Below, in pieces: positions 26,351 through 33,974 of a DNA stretch of 53,174 bases. Origin of the DNA: Kofleriaceae bacterium (lineage in GTDB: Bacteria; Myxococcota_A; Polyangia; Haliangiales; Haliangiaceae); the NCBI GenBank assembly GCA_019912685.1, contig JAIOII010001186.1, forward strand, positions 1 to 53,174. The letters are read 5' to 3'. Both the position numbers and the translations under genes were made by a program. The notes beneath the pieces were generated by a model. The model was given only the letters and a program-made list of their open reading frames with translations. It was not told where the DNA came from and did no database searches. Each line of letters begins with the position of its first letter. Within the stretch, counting starts at the first letter, position 1.

Positions 26351-26524
26351 CTAGCGGCGCCGGACGATGGCGCTGGCGGCCGCGCCGAGACCGGCGGCGG
26401 CGACGTAGGGAACGGCGCGAACGGCCGTGCGGATGGCGCGGCGGGCGAACGAGAGAGGCTGGTCCGGACGCGAGGGCTCGGAGCCAGAGTGGGGGGCGGA
26501 GGCATCGAGAATTGCGTTCTTCAT
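26351..26524 (-). CDS. 57-aa membrane-anchored small protein
   Basis: Starts at the ATG at 26524 with AAGGAG eight bases upstream, which decides this start over the longer options. Residues 1-25 are Ser/Pro-rich, then basic (RRAIRTAVRA), and a hydrophobic helix (VPYVAAAGLGAAASAIV) precedes an Arg-rich end. Probably an inner-membrane peptide. It is the first gene in the direction of the leftward MoxR operon. Confidence 0.55.
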   Translation of the reverse strand: MKNAILDASAPHSGSEPSRPDQPLSFARRAIRTAVRAVPYVAAAGLGAAASAIVRRR

Positions 26525-26668
26525 GTTCAGCTCCTTCATGTGGAAGCCCGACACGACCAAGCGGCAATGAGCAGCATGGTTCCGGGCTACCTTTCTTGTG
26601 CCAGGAACGAGCGAGTGCTCGAGAAGTACCCGCTGCGCGAATGCCGAAGCGCGATACGATCGAGCGCG

Positions 26669-27277
26669 ATGTCTTCGGATGCGAGACGAGTGGCAAGCCA
26701 GACCAATGGGCGTCTCTCGAGTGGCCCCGTGTCGACGGCCGGCAAGGAGCGTTCATCGCGCAACGCCGTCAAGCACGGACTCTGTGCCGAGCGCTTCGTT
26801 GTCGCGGACGAAGATGCGGCGGAGTTTCGCGGCCTGCGCGAGAGTGTCTGGCGCGACCTTGTTCCGTGCGGGGCTCTCGAAGAGGCCCTGGTCGAGAGGA
26901 TCATCGGAACGATCTGGCGCCTCCGGCGCGCCGTTCGAGTCGAGAACGAGATTCTTCGCCGCGCACCCATACGCGGCGCGCTCGCGCAGGTTTCCAAGTT
27001 CCTTATCCCGGGGAATGATGCTCGCGCAGGGCTGGGATGGGCGTTCGAGAGTGCGAGCCCAGCGACGATGGATCGGGTAGCGCGGTACGAGGCGCGCCTG
27101 GAGAGATCTCTCAGCAGGGCCTTGGCAGAACTCGATCGCGCTCGGGCATCGCGCGCGGAGCGCGTGGGGGGCGAGGTCGAGGTCGAGGGGGGCGATTTCG
27201 GCGACGGTGGGTTCGTTTCGCAATCCCCAGTATCGGAACCGTCGCTGACCGATCTAGTGGTCCCATCGCCGAGATAG
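26669..27277 (+). CDS. Conserved mobile-element protein of unknown function
   Basis: About 202 aa from the ATG at 26669. Near the start it carries NGRLSSGPVSTAGKERSSRNAVKHGL, split here as SSGPVSTAGK and SSRNAVKHGL, a signature found on many small proteins encoded by phages and integrative elements, sometimes annotated near terminase genes. The rest is helical with an acidic end. It is divergent from the 57-aa gene. No enzyme motif is seen. Confidence 0.65.
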   Translation: MSSDARRVASQTNGRLSSGPVSTAGKERSSRNAVKHGLCAERFVVADEDAAEFRGLRESVWRDLVPCGALEEALVERIIGTIWRLRRAVRVENEILRRAPIRGALAQVSKFLIPGNDARAGLGWAFESASPATMDRVARYEARLERSLSRALAELDRARASRAERVGGEVEVEGGDFGDGGFVSQSPVSEPSLTDLVVPSPR

Positions 27278-27323
27278 GTCGGCTTCTCGACGATGGCGCT
27301 GCGACTGCGAAGAGTGTAGGTTC

Positions 27324-27944
27324 ATGGCAATGTCGGCTCGACGTGCTCCAGTGCTGGCTCGGTTGTTCGGTATCGAGCCCATTGTTCACGATGTAGCTCC
27401 GCCCGACGGCCGAGAGCGTGACAGGTGCGGACCTGCGGTCCTAGGTCAGTTCGTCGTCGGTGTGGTCCGCCGCTGGTACGCTGAGATTCGTGACCAGGCC
27501 GTCCGGTCAGCGAACCGCGATGTCGAGCAGCGTCGAGTTCTCATGCAAGAGCTTCGCCCACTCGCGGTACGTGCAGCCCGCCAGCTTGGCGTTGACCTGG
27601 AGCCGCGCGAGAAGCTTCACACCATGCTGTCGATGATCACCCTCGACGTAGTGATGCGTATGAGGCCGACGGTCGTAGGAGTAACGAGAACGGAGCTTAT
27701 CGACGTCGCAGCCATGCTGTGGCTCACTGATGACCAGTTGGCAAGGCTGCACCCCGAGTGGTGTGCGAACCTCGACGCGCCGAAACGTTCCAGCCGGGCA
27801 CGCGCGCCACTCGATCGCGGAAGCAGTGCTCGGAAACTTCGGCAGCGTCTGCGCGCAGCGGGCTGGCGCATCGATCTCGATGTTCGCGAGCTGGCGCTCG
27901 CTTCGCCCGAGCGGTCGGGGAGAACCACGACGACGCGCGGGTAG
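27324..27944 (+). CDS. Hypothetical protein upstream of the replication operon
   Basis: 206 aa, ATG start with a weak AGG site; a second ATG lies two codons later. The product is basic at the N-terminus and helical in the middle (RRVLMQELRPLAVRAARQLGVDLEPREKL). A segment TRTELIDVAAMLWLTDDQLARL could be a helix-turn-helix, but this is weak. Function is unknown. A strong inverted repeat begins two bases after the stop. Confidence 0.5.
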   Translation: MAMSARRAPVLARLFGIEPIVHDVAPPDGRERDRCGPAVLGQFVVGVVRRWYAEIRDQAVRSANRDVEQRRVLMQELRPLAVRAARQLGVDLEPREKLHTMLSMITLDVVMRMRPTVVGVTRTELIDVAAMLWLTDDQLARLHPEWCANLDAPKRSSRARAPLDRGSSARKLRQRLRAAGWRIDLDVRELALASPERSGRTTTTRG

Positions 27945-27946
27945 CC

Positions 27947-28002
27947 GTTCACACCGGGTGTGAACGCATTGGTATCGAGGTGTTGGGGTCACTCTTTGTG
28001 AC
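27947..28002. promoter_or_regulatory. Two inverted repeats before the replication operon
   Basis: GTTCACACC-G-GGTGTGAAC (27947-27965) is a perfect 9-bp dyad; GTCAC-TCTTT-GTGAC (27988-28002) is a second dyad 22 bp on. They lie 60-115 bp before the HTH gene that opens the primase/ATPase operon. They look like operators or replication-initiator sites. Confidence 0.5.
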
Positions 28003-28062
28003 AACGACGGTGCGCGTCCGTGGATTGCTGGACGCCGCGCGCCTCGCGAGTACCGTGGCGTT

Positions 28063-28239
28063 GTGGAGCTCAATAAGCTGATGCGGCTTGAGGACGCGGC
28101 ATCGCGCCTCGGAAAATCCTTGTCGACTGTCCGCCGGCTGATCCGAGCTGGCGACCTGAACGTGGTCGTCGTGCTCGGACGCGTGGTGGTTCACCGAGAT
28201 GACGTTGAGCGCTTCCGCACTCGGCTCGGAGCACGGTGA
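28063..28239 (+). CDS. Small excisionase/MerR-type HTH protein
   Basis: 58 aa from a GTG at 28063, or 52 aa from the ATG at 28081. It reads RLEDAASRLGKSLSTVRRLIRAGDL, then VVVLGRVVVHRDDVERFRTRL, the usual HTH_17 winged-helix pattern in which a recognition helix is followed by a beta wing and a helix. It overlaps the next ATG by one base (TGATG), so it is the first gene of the replication operon and probably its regulator or an auxiliary excision factor. Confidence 0.65.
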   Translation: MELNKLMRLEDAASRLGKSLSTVRRLIRAGDLNVVVVLGRVVVHRDDVERFRTRLGAR

Positions 28240-28514
28240 TGCTCCGCGATGAAAGTTGGGGCGCGATTCTTGCGCGGCGGGATCTTCTCGCGATCGAGGA
28301 TGTCCGCGCTGAGGTTGCTCGCCGTAGGCGTGAACATCATCGGTTGCTCATCCTGCTCGACGAGGCGGAACGGATCCTTGACGCGACCGAGAACGCCTTC
28401 GTTGACCACGATTCGTTCGGTGGGCCGGGAGTGAGCAAAGCGGGCGCTGAGGCGGTGCTTGACGAGCTGCTCGCTGAGCTTTGGACCGGAGAGATCGAGA
28501 TGCGTCATGCGTGA
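28239..28514 (+). CDS. 91-aa hypothetical protein of the replication operon
   Basis: The ATG overlaps the HTH gene's stop (TGATG) and the 3' end overlaps the primase by 8 bp. The product is a long helical, coiled-coil-like protein (IEDVRAEVARRRREHHRLLILLDEAERIL) with an acidic tail. No family is recognised; it may be an accessory replication factor. Confidence 0.6.
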   Translation: MLRDESWGAILARRDLLAIEDVRAEVARRRREHHRLLILLDEAERILDATENAFVDHDSFGGPGVSKAGAEAVLDELLAELWTGEIEMRHA

Positions 28515-29469
28515 TCCGATCGCTAGACCCACCGTCTCGGACGTGCTCGCTTGGTTTGGGATCACGGCACGAAAGCAAGGCGCAGAGTACCGCAGCAGAG
28601 AATGTCCCGCCTGCGGTACGCGGTCGCGAGACTCCGTGGCGATCCGGGCGCCCGCAGGTCCGTGGCTGGATCACGCGCATGGCTGCAAGGGTGACCTGCT
28701 GTCAATGATCGCGGGATACGCCCGCCTGGACATAAAGCGCGACTTCGTCGCAGTCCTTGAGCTCGCCCGGAAGATCGGGGGAGAAGAATGGAGTGCGCCA
28801 CGGCCGGAATCCCGGCGCGGATCGCTACCGACCGTGGAGAAGCCGCCGGCCGATCCCGCGCTAACCTGGGAGAGCCTCGCCAGGCGCAGCGCCGACGGCG
28901 AGTCGTATCTGCGTGGGCGTGGTCTCGCCGCCCAGGTGCTGATCGAGCGCGGAGCGGTGCGGTTCTTCGGGAACGGAGATATTGCCGTCGCGCTGCGCAG
29001 CATCGACACCGGCGAGGTGGTCAACGTGATACGGCGCCGTCGCGTGGGGCCATACGATGGACCCAAGGTTCTCGGGCTGCGCGGATGCACGACGCTCGGG
29101 ACTCTCGTTGGATCCGTGGCCGATGTTGGCGAGGGTCTCGACATCGCCGTCGTGACCGAGGGAGTAGCGGACACGCTCGCCGCCATCGCCGCATGGCCAA
29201 CCTGCGCTGTCGTCGGCGCGCATGGTGCGCGTCGCATCACCGACGTCGTCGAGGCCGTTGCGCCACGTCTCGCTCGTGTTCAGGGCTGGCTCCTCTTGGT
29301 GCCTCACGCCGACGGGGGCGTCGGCGAGCAAGCGACTGTCGATGCGGTACGCGTCGCCATGCGCAGCGGGTTGACCCTCGACGGATCAATTCAGTTCGTC
29401 GACGTGCTGCCATCGAAGGATCTCGCCGAGGCGGTGCAACGCGCCGGGGCGCCAAGGTGGCCGACGTGA
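28507..29469 (+). CDS. DnaG-like primase (CHC2 zinc finger plus TOPRIM)
   Basis: 320 aa from the ATG at 28507. The N-terminus is a CHC2-type zinc finger (RECPACG at 32-37 and HAHGCKGDLLS at 56-66). The C-terminal half is a TOPRIM-like domain: VVTEGVADTLAA (catalytic Glu), VVGAHGARR, and LVPHADGG. It would make RNA primers for element replication. Its stop overlaps the GTG of the ATPase by 4 bp. Confidence 0.8.
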   Translation: MRDPIARPTVSDVLAWFGITARKQGAEYRSRECPACGTRSRDSVAIRAPAGPWLDHAHGCKGDLLSMIAGYARLDIKRDFVAVLELARKIGGEEWSAPRPESRRGSLPTVEKPPADPALTWESLARRSADGESYLRGRGLAAQVLIERGAVRFFGNGDIAVALRSIDTGEVVNVIRRRRVGPYDGPKVLGLRGCTTLGTLVGSVADVGEGLDIAVVTEGVADTLAAIAAWPTCAVVGAHGARRITDVVEAVAPRLARVQGWLLLVPHADGGVGEQATVDAVRVAMRSGLTLDGSIQFVDVLPSKDLAEAVQRAGAPRWPT

Positions 29470-31115
29470 CCGGTGACAGCGGCTCGCCGCGTGGAGTTCC
29501 CCTCGTTCGTGACCTGCTGAGGAACGACGAGCCTCCACCTGCAATCGATGCCCGCCCAAGGATCGTGGTCAACGATCGGCAGCTGCGCGACATCGTGGCG
29601 GATGCCTGGAGAGCGTGCCGAGAAGCGAACAGTCCACCGACGCTGTTCCGTCGCGGCGGCCGGCTGGTGAAGCTGGTGGACGGTGCCGATTCCGCGGCCG
29701 TGGTGCCCCTGACCGAGGCGGCAATGCTTCACCGCCTGTCGAAGGCGGCCGACTGGGTGAAGGAGACGGGGAGGGGGGAGCGCGCCGCACAGCCGCCGCG
29801 CGACGTGCCTCGGATCATGCTCGCGGAGCCGGGCGAGGAGATCCCGGTGCTCGACGACATCACCGCGTCCCCAGTGTTCGATGCGGGTGGGAGGCTCGTT
29901 CGTGGTCCCGGTTACGACGCGGAATCGCGCCTGTGGATCGCGAGTGGGGAGCTTGCCGCCTTGGAGGTTCCCGACATTCCTTCATGCGATGACGTCGAGC
30001 AGGCCAGATCACTCCTGGTCGATGAGCTCCTGGTCGACTTCCCGTTCGCGGACGCCTCGGATCGAGCGCATGCGGTCGCGGCGTTCGTGATGCCTTTCAT
30101 TCGATCGCTGGTAGGGGACTGCACGCCGATCCATCTTGTCGAGGCACCGTCCCCTGGTAGCGGCAAGACGCTGATCGCGGATCTGGTCGCGATCGTTGCG
30201 TCGGGGAAGAACGTGCAGCCGACCACGCTGAGCCGCAGCGACGAGGAGATGCGGAAGCGCATCACGTCGTTGCTCTTGTGCGGGGCGCGGATCATTTTGC
30301 TCGACAACGTGACGGGCGAGCTCGCCTCGGCACAGCTGGCTGCGGCGATCACCGCCACGACGTGGGCGGATCGACTGCTGGGGCGCAGCGAGTATGTTCA
30401 CGTGGAGAACCGGGCGCTATGGATCGTCACGGCGAACAACCCGAGCCTCTCGTCCGAACTCGCGCGACGCTGCATCCGGATCCGGCTCGACACGCACGCG
30501 ACGCGTCCCTGGGCGCGCCGGGGGTTCAAGCACGCGGCCGTTCGCGAGTGGGCTCACGCCCGCCGGGCCGAGTTGGTTCGCGCGGTCCTCGTCCTGGTCC
30601 GGCACTGGCTGGCGTGCGGTAGGCCGTCTTCAGAGCAGGTGCTTGGCTCGTTCGAGCGCTGGTCTGCGGTGGTCGGAGGCATCGTCGGCGTGAGCGGCGT
30701 CCCGGGGTTCCTGGCGGATCGCGATCGGTTCTATGCCGCGGCAGACGCCGAGAGCCAGGACTGGGATGCGCTCGCGTCTGCCTGGTGGTTCCAGCACGGT
30801 GGTGCCTGGGTCACCGCCACGCAAGTCGCCTCCCTGGCGAGCAGGCACAGTGTACTTCTCGACGTGCTGGGCGAGGGCGGCGTCCAGTCGCAGAGAGTGC
30901 GCATCAGCCACGCGCTCCGCGGCATGCGCGATCGTCCCGTCGGATCGTGGCTGCTCGAGGTCGGTCGCAACGCCGATGCAAACGCAGGGCGGTATCGCCT
31001 TGCTGTGCGAGCGGAGCACGCCCGGGCGCTTCGCCCGGAGATCCCTGGAGCAGACCCCCGGATCTCGGGCGCGCAGTTCCAGGGGGAAAACATCGGAGAG
31101 AACGATGGGTTCTGA
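29466..31115 (+). CDS. AAA+ ATPase, probable replicative helicase of the element
   Basis: 549 aa from the GTG at 29466 (GTGA overlap with the primase stop, AAGGTGG upstream). The ATPase core has Walker A APSPGSGKT, Walker B RIILLDNV, and VTANNPSLSSELARRCIRIRL (sensor 1 and Arg finger). The N-terminal 170 residues and the C-terminal DNA-binding-like part are less conserved. Proteins with this ATPase next to a CHC2-TOPRIM primase are common on actinobacterial and proteobacterial integrative elements and serve as replicative helicases. Confidence 0.75.
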   Translation: MTGDSGSPRGVPLVRDLLRNDEPPPAIDARPRIVVNDRQLRDIVADAWRACREANSPPTLFRRGGRLVKLVDGADSAAVVPLTEAAMLHRLSKAADWVKETGRGERAAQPPRDVPRIMLAEPGEEIPVLDDITASPVFDAGGRLVRGPGYDAESRLWIASGELAALEVPDIPSCDDVEQARSLLVDELLVDFPFADASDRAHAVAAFVMPFIRSLVGDCTPIHLVEAPSPGSGKTLIADLVAIVASGKNVQPTTLSRSDEEMRKRITSLLLCGARIILLDNVTGELASAQLAAAITATTWADRLLGRSEYVHVENRALWIVTANNPSLSSELARRCIRIRLDTHATRPWARRGFKHAAVREWAHARRAELVRAVLVLVRHWLACGRPSSEQVLGSFERWSAVVGGIVGVSGVPGFLADRDRFYAAADAESQDWDALASAWWFQHGGAWVTATQVASLASRHSVLLDVLGEGGVQSQRVRISHALRGMRDRPVGSWLLEVGRNADANAGRYRLAVRAEHARALRPEIPGADPRISGAQFQGENIGENDGF

Positions 31116-31374
31116 GAGCCCCTGGACCTTCCTGGACCTTCACCCGTGCCCCGGGCAACGAATCGTCGGACATCTCAGCGGCGAATGCGGATCAGCCGCC
31201 GGCGGTCCAGGGGTCCCAGGGATCGGCCGTCGAGGTCTTGTCGCGGGACGACGCTTCCCCCCGTTGCCACGGCGTTGTGCGCGCGTGACGCGTTTTCGTA
31301 CGGCCCTTCTGCTCGGCCGTAAGGAGCGCGTCACGCGTGAAGACTCCGAGCCTCCGGGCTGGAGAGCGATGTGA
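31105..31374 (+). CDS. 89-aa protein between helicase and excisionase
   Basis: ATG with GGAGAG six bases upstream, overlapping the helicase end by 11 bp; its TGA overlaps the GTG of the next gene by 4 bp. The product is rich in Gly, Pro and Arg with no domain. A tandem 10-bp repeat (CCTGGACCTT twice) lies inside its 5' end. The site and overlaps favour a gene; the composition does not. Confidence 0.4.
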   Translation: MGSESPWTFLDLHPCPGQRIVGHLSGECGSAAGGPGVPGIGRRGLVAGRRFPPLPRRCARVTRFRTALLLGRKERVTREDSEPPGWRAM

Positions 31375-31904
31375 GATCGCATCGCACTGATCCAGACTCT
31401 TCGCTGCGGGGCGACTCGCCATACGTCACGACAGCCGAGGCCGCGACGTACCTCCGGTTTCGATCGTCGTCGGCCATTCGCAACCTGAAGCTCCGCGGCA
31501 AGCTTCGTCCGGTGGGCCGCCGCGGACAAACCGATCTATACCTGCGTGCAGATCTCGATCGATTCGTGATCACCGAGTCCGCTACCATGGCTGCTGGACG
31601 GCCGGATGCACCTGGAAAGCACAGAGTTCATGTCGAGCTGGAACGACGGCTGCAAGCCGACCAGGTATCCGGGGATCTTCAAGACCAGGAAGGGCTACCG
31701 CGTTCGCGTGCGCGCGGTGGATCCGAGGACCGGCACGCAGAAGGAGAAGAACCAGGAGTTCGAGAACATCTCGCTCGAGCTGGCGCTGCTCGAGCAGCAG
31801 AGGCTCCGCGCCTCGATCACGAGCCCCGCGGGCGTGGAGCGCGTCCGCGTGAAGTACGGCGACTACGCCGAGTCCTTGCTGAAGCGCAAGATCGCCGGCG
31901 GTGA
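31371..31904 (+). CDS. Excisionase-like HTH protein, long overlap with int
   Basis: GTG start (GTGA overlap with the previous ORF), 177 codons to the stop. Only the first 75 residues look like protein: YVTTAEAATYLRFRSSSAIRNLKLRGKL followed by a beta wing and DLYLRADLDRFVI, the Xis/MerR-type HTH_17. After residue 78 the frame runs through the start of int in another register and becomes Arg/Glu-rich. Either a stop was lost or the long tail is tolerated. It should direct recombination toward excision. Confidence 0.6.
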   Translation: MRSHRTDPDSSLRGDSPYVTTAEAATYLRFRSSSAIRNLKLRGKLRPVGRRGQTDLYLRADLDRFVITESATMAAGRPDAPGKHRVHVELERRLQADQVSGDLQDQEGLPRSRARGGSEDRHAEGEEPGVREHLARAGAARAAEAPRLDHEPRGRGARPREVRRLRRVLAEAQDRRR

Positions 31905-32889
31905 GCTTGCGACCGAGAAGAGCCAGCGCACGTGGAGCGACGCTCAGGACCTCCACCTGCTGCCCTCCTTCGAGGACTGGTTCATCGACGCGATCAAGCG
32001 CCGCGACGTCGAGGAATGGAAGATGAGGCAGGGGGAACGGGTCAGGCGCCGGCTCGTCAGCCCGGTGACGGTGAACGGCTGGCTCCGGGTGCTGCTGTCG
32101 ACCCTCCGGTCGGCGGTGGCTGACCTCGAGCTGGACCACGATCCGACCGTCGGTGTGAAGCCCATCGACACGTCGACCTGGAGCACCTACACCGAGGAGG
32201 ATCCGAACTCGCTGACCGTCGCCGAGGTTCCGGAGTTCATGAAGCACGCGCGTGAGCTGTATCCGCAGCACTACGCGCAGCTGCTTCTCGGGCTCTCGAC
32301 CGGGCGTCGTCCCTGCGAGCTACGACCTCTGCGGCGATGCGGCGCGAGTCCCGATGTCCGCTGGGACGAGTCCGTGTTGCTCGTGCGTCGGTCCCAGGTG
32401 ATCGGTGACCCGGTCGAGCGTACCAAGACGAAGGTGCGGCTGCGCATTGCGTTGCCGCCGAGCCTCGTGGAGGTGCTTCGCTGGCACGTCGAGGAGCATC
32501 TGCTGGCGAAGAAGATGCGCGAGTCGGAGCTGCTGTTTCCGTCGAGGACCGGGGGATACCAATCCCCAAACGTGCTTGCGAAGCCGATCGTGCAGATCGC
32601 CAGCGCGGCCAGGATCGGGAAGCATCTCTCGCCGTACTTCATGCGGCGAACCTTCCAGGATCTCTGCCGCGCGGCGCAGGTGCACGACTTCGTCGCGCGC
32701 TCGATCAGCGGTCATGCGACCGTCGAGATGCACCAGCACTACAGCAGCGTGAGCTCGCTCGAGGTTCGGGACGGGCTCGCGAAGGTGGTCTCGCTGGTCG
32801 ACTTCCGGCAGGCTCGGGATCGCGTCGTCGCTGAGGAAAGTGGTGATGCAGGTGGTGATGAAGCGAGGGAGGCGCTTGACCGGAGCTGA
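31606..32889 (+). CDS. int: Tyrosine recombinase/integrase of the element
   Basis: 427 aa (ATG 31606; ATG 31630 also possible). It has an AP2-like arm-binding N-terminus (GIFKTRKGYRVRVRAVD), a SAM-like core-binding domain (about 80-180), and a catalytic domain with Arg235 in STGRRPCEL, Lys in TKTKVRLR, Arg347 in PYFMRRT, His370 in ISGHATVEM and the nucleophile Tyr379 in HQHYSSV. The usual His of the HxxR motif is Tyr344. It ends 23 bp before attR, in the position typical for the enzyme that uses this tRNA as target. Confidence 0.92.
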   Translation: MHLESTEFMSSWNDGCKPTRYPGIFKTRKGYRVRVRAVDPRTGTQKEKNQEFENISLELALLEQQRLRASITSPAGVERVRVKYGDYAESLLKRKIAGGELATEKSQRTWSDAQDLHLLPSFEDWFIDAIKRRDVEEWKMRQGERVRRRLVSPVTVNGWLRVLLSTLRSAVADLELDHDPTVGVKPIDTSTWSTYTEEDPNSLTVAEVPEFMKHARELYPQHYAQLLLGLSTGRRPCELRPLRRCGASPDVRWDESVLLVRRSQVIGDPVERTKTKVRLRIALPPSLVEVLRWHVEEHLLAKKMRESELLFPSRTGGYQSPNVLAKPIVQIASAARIGKHLSPYFMRRTFQDLCRAAQVHDFVARSISGHATVEMHQHYSSVSSLEVRDGLAKVVSLVDFRQARDRVVAEESGDAGGDEAREALDRS

Positions 32890-32903
32890 GCTTCCGGTAT
32901 GGT
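32876..32903 (+). promoter_or_regulatory. Element-borne promoter of tRNA-Gly
   Basis: TTGACC at 32876-32881, 16-nt spacer, TATGGT at 32898-32903, 11 nt before the tRNA. The -35 overlaps the last codons of int. It replaces the chromosomal promoter that was left behind at 2115-2142. Confidence 0.6.
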
Positions 32904-32912
32904 TACGCGCAC

Positions 32913-32986
<74 letters not shown>

Positions 32987-33028
32987 CGAAGGACCTCTGG
33001 GCGACCTGATGGTGCTCGTGACGCACTG

Positions 33029-33502
33029 CTATCGTTGCCGCCAGAAGCCAAGCCAGCGCTTACCGTGCGCTACGGCGACCACCTCGATGGCGGAAGCGGA
33101 ACGGTAGCTCAGGACGCCACACCGGCGACGCGACCGGGAGCTCGACGAGCGGCTCGAGCACTTCATCGACGGCGGCGACGAGCGCTGCGCCGAGGCCGGG
33201 CTTGCGCGCCTCGTACCACTCCGCGGCAGCCAGCAACTCCTCTTCAGCTTCTGGGCGTACTCGGAGGACGCGCGCCACCGCGTCGCCAGCTTGGCGAGGA
33301 TCCGGGCGCGGACGGTCGACCACTCCGGGGCGGGTTCGGCGCGAGCGGCGGCCGCCTGCTCTCGGCGTAGTAGCTCCGCCTGCCATGCTTCGTCCCATCC
33401 GGCGTCCGCGGGCCCGTCCACGCTCGCGATCAGCTCGGACGCAAGCGTGAGACGTTCCTCTTCCGAGAGCGCGAGCGCTTGGTCGAGGAGCTTCGTTGCG
33501 AC
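33029..33502 (-). pseudogene. Decayed CHP02574-type antitoxin and ParE-type toxin
   Basis: On the minus strand from 33502 the frame reads ATKLLDQALALSEEERL, TLASELIASVDGP and WDEAWQAELLRREQ, as in the CHP02574 antitoxin family. The expected start codon is GTC and the first usable start (GTG 33421) is inside the domain. In another frame follows a ParE/RelE toxin start (VLRVRPEAEEELLAAAEWYEA, split as VLRVRPEAEEELL and AAAEWYEA, then KPGLGAAL). The toxin C-terminus (AIEVVAVAHGKRWLGFWRQR) is back in the antitoxin frame, with part of the middle missing. So both genes are broken by a frameshift or deletion. Confidence 0.7.
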
Positions 33503-33569
33503 GAGCTCACCGACCGAGCGTAGGCGCCGGGCGCAGCACGTGCGGGCGTGAACCTCCCATGTGAGCGCA

Positions 33570-33974
33570 TCAGGGCGGCGGGATCACGGCGAAGAACACC
33601 TGCGTGGTGCCGTCCTCGTGCACGATCGCCCCAACCACGCGCGGGTCGTCGCCTGGCACCGGGCGCGCCCAGTAGATGACGGCGCGCGCTCCGTCGAGCT
33701 TCACCGTCTCGCCGGGGTGATCGGGATCGGGCTGGAAGTCGACCCGGCGCAGCATCCCCATCGGAGTGCCGGCGGTGGTGTCGACCAGCGGCTTCTCGCC
33801 GACGAAGGCGGCGTACTGGTCGGGGGCGATGCGCGCCTCCACGGCAGCGCGCAGGTTGGCGACGAGGCGCTGATCGGCGGTCGCGGTGTCGGTGGTCATG
33901 TCGGGATTCTCTTTCCGTGCCGGGCTGGAGCAGGCCGCCATGGCGAGCACGATGCAGGGGAGTCTACGATTCAT
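33570..33974 (-). CDS. Small lipoprotein of unknown function
   Basis: 134 aa from the ATG at 33974, giving a lipoprotein signal (MNRRLPCIVLAMAAC). The mature part has a mixed alpha/beta domain without a recognised motif (YAAFVGEKPLVDTTAG, DDPRVVGAIVHEDG). Its start overlaps the stop of the larger secreted-protein gene by 4 bp, so the two form an operon. Confidence 0.65.
   Translation of the reverse strand: MNRRLPCIVLAMAACSSPARKENPDMTTDTATADQRLVANLRAAVEARIAPDQYAAFVGEKPLVDTTAGTPMGMLRRVDFQPDPDHPGETVKLDGARAVIYWARPVPGDDPRVVGAIVHEDGTTQVFFAVIPPP

Noticed and set aside
25191-26756. N-terminal extension of the MoxR frame (about 520 codons)
   Set aside because: The extension covers the DUF6744-like gene in another frame, is Arg-rich, and a strong Shine-Dalgarno marks the MoxR start at 25190.
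28788-29465. N-terminal extension of the AAA+ ATPase over the primase gene
   Set aside because: The primase in the other frame has clear CHC2 and TOPRIM motifs; the GTGA overlap at 29466 sets the ATPase start.
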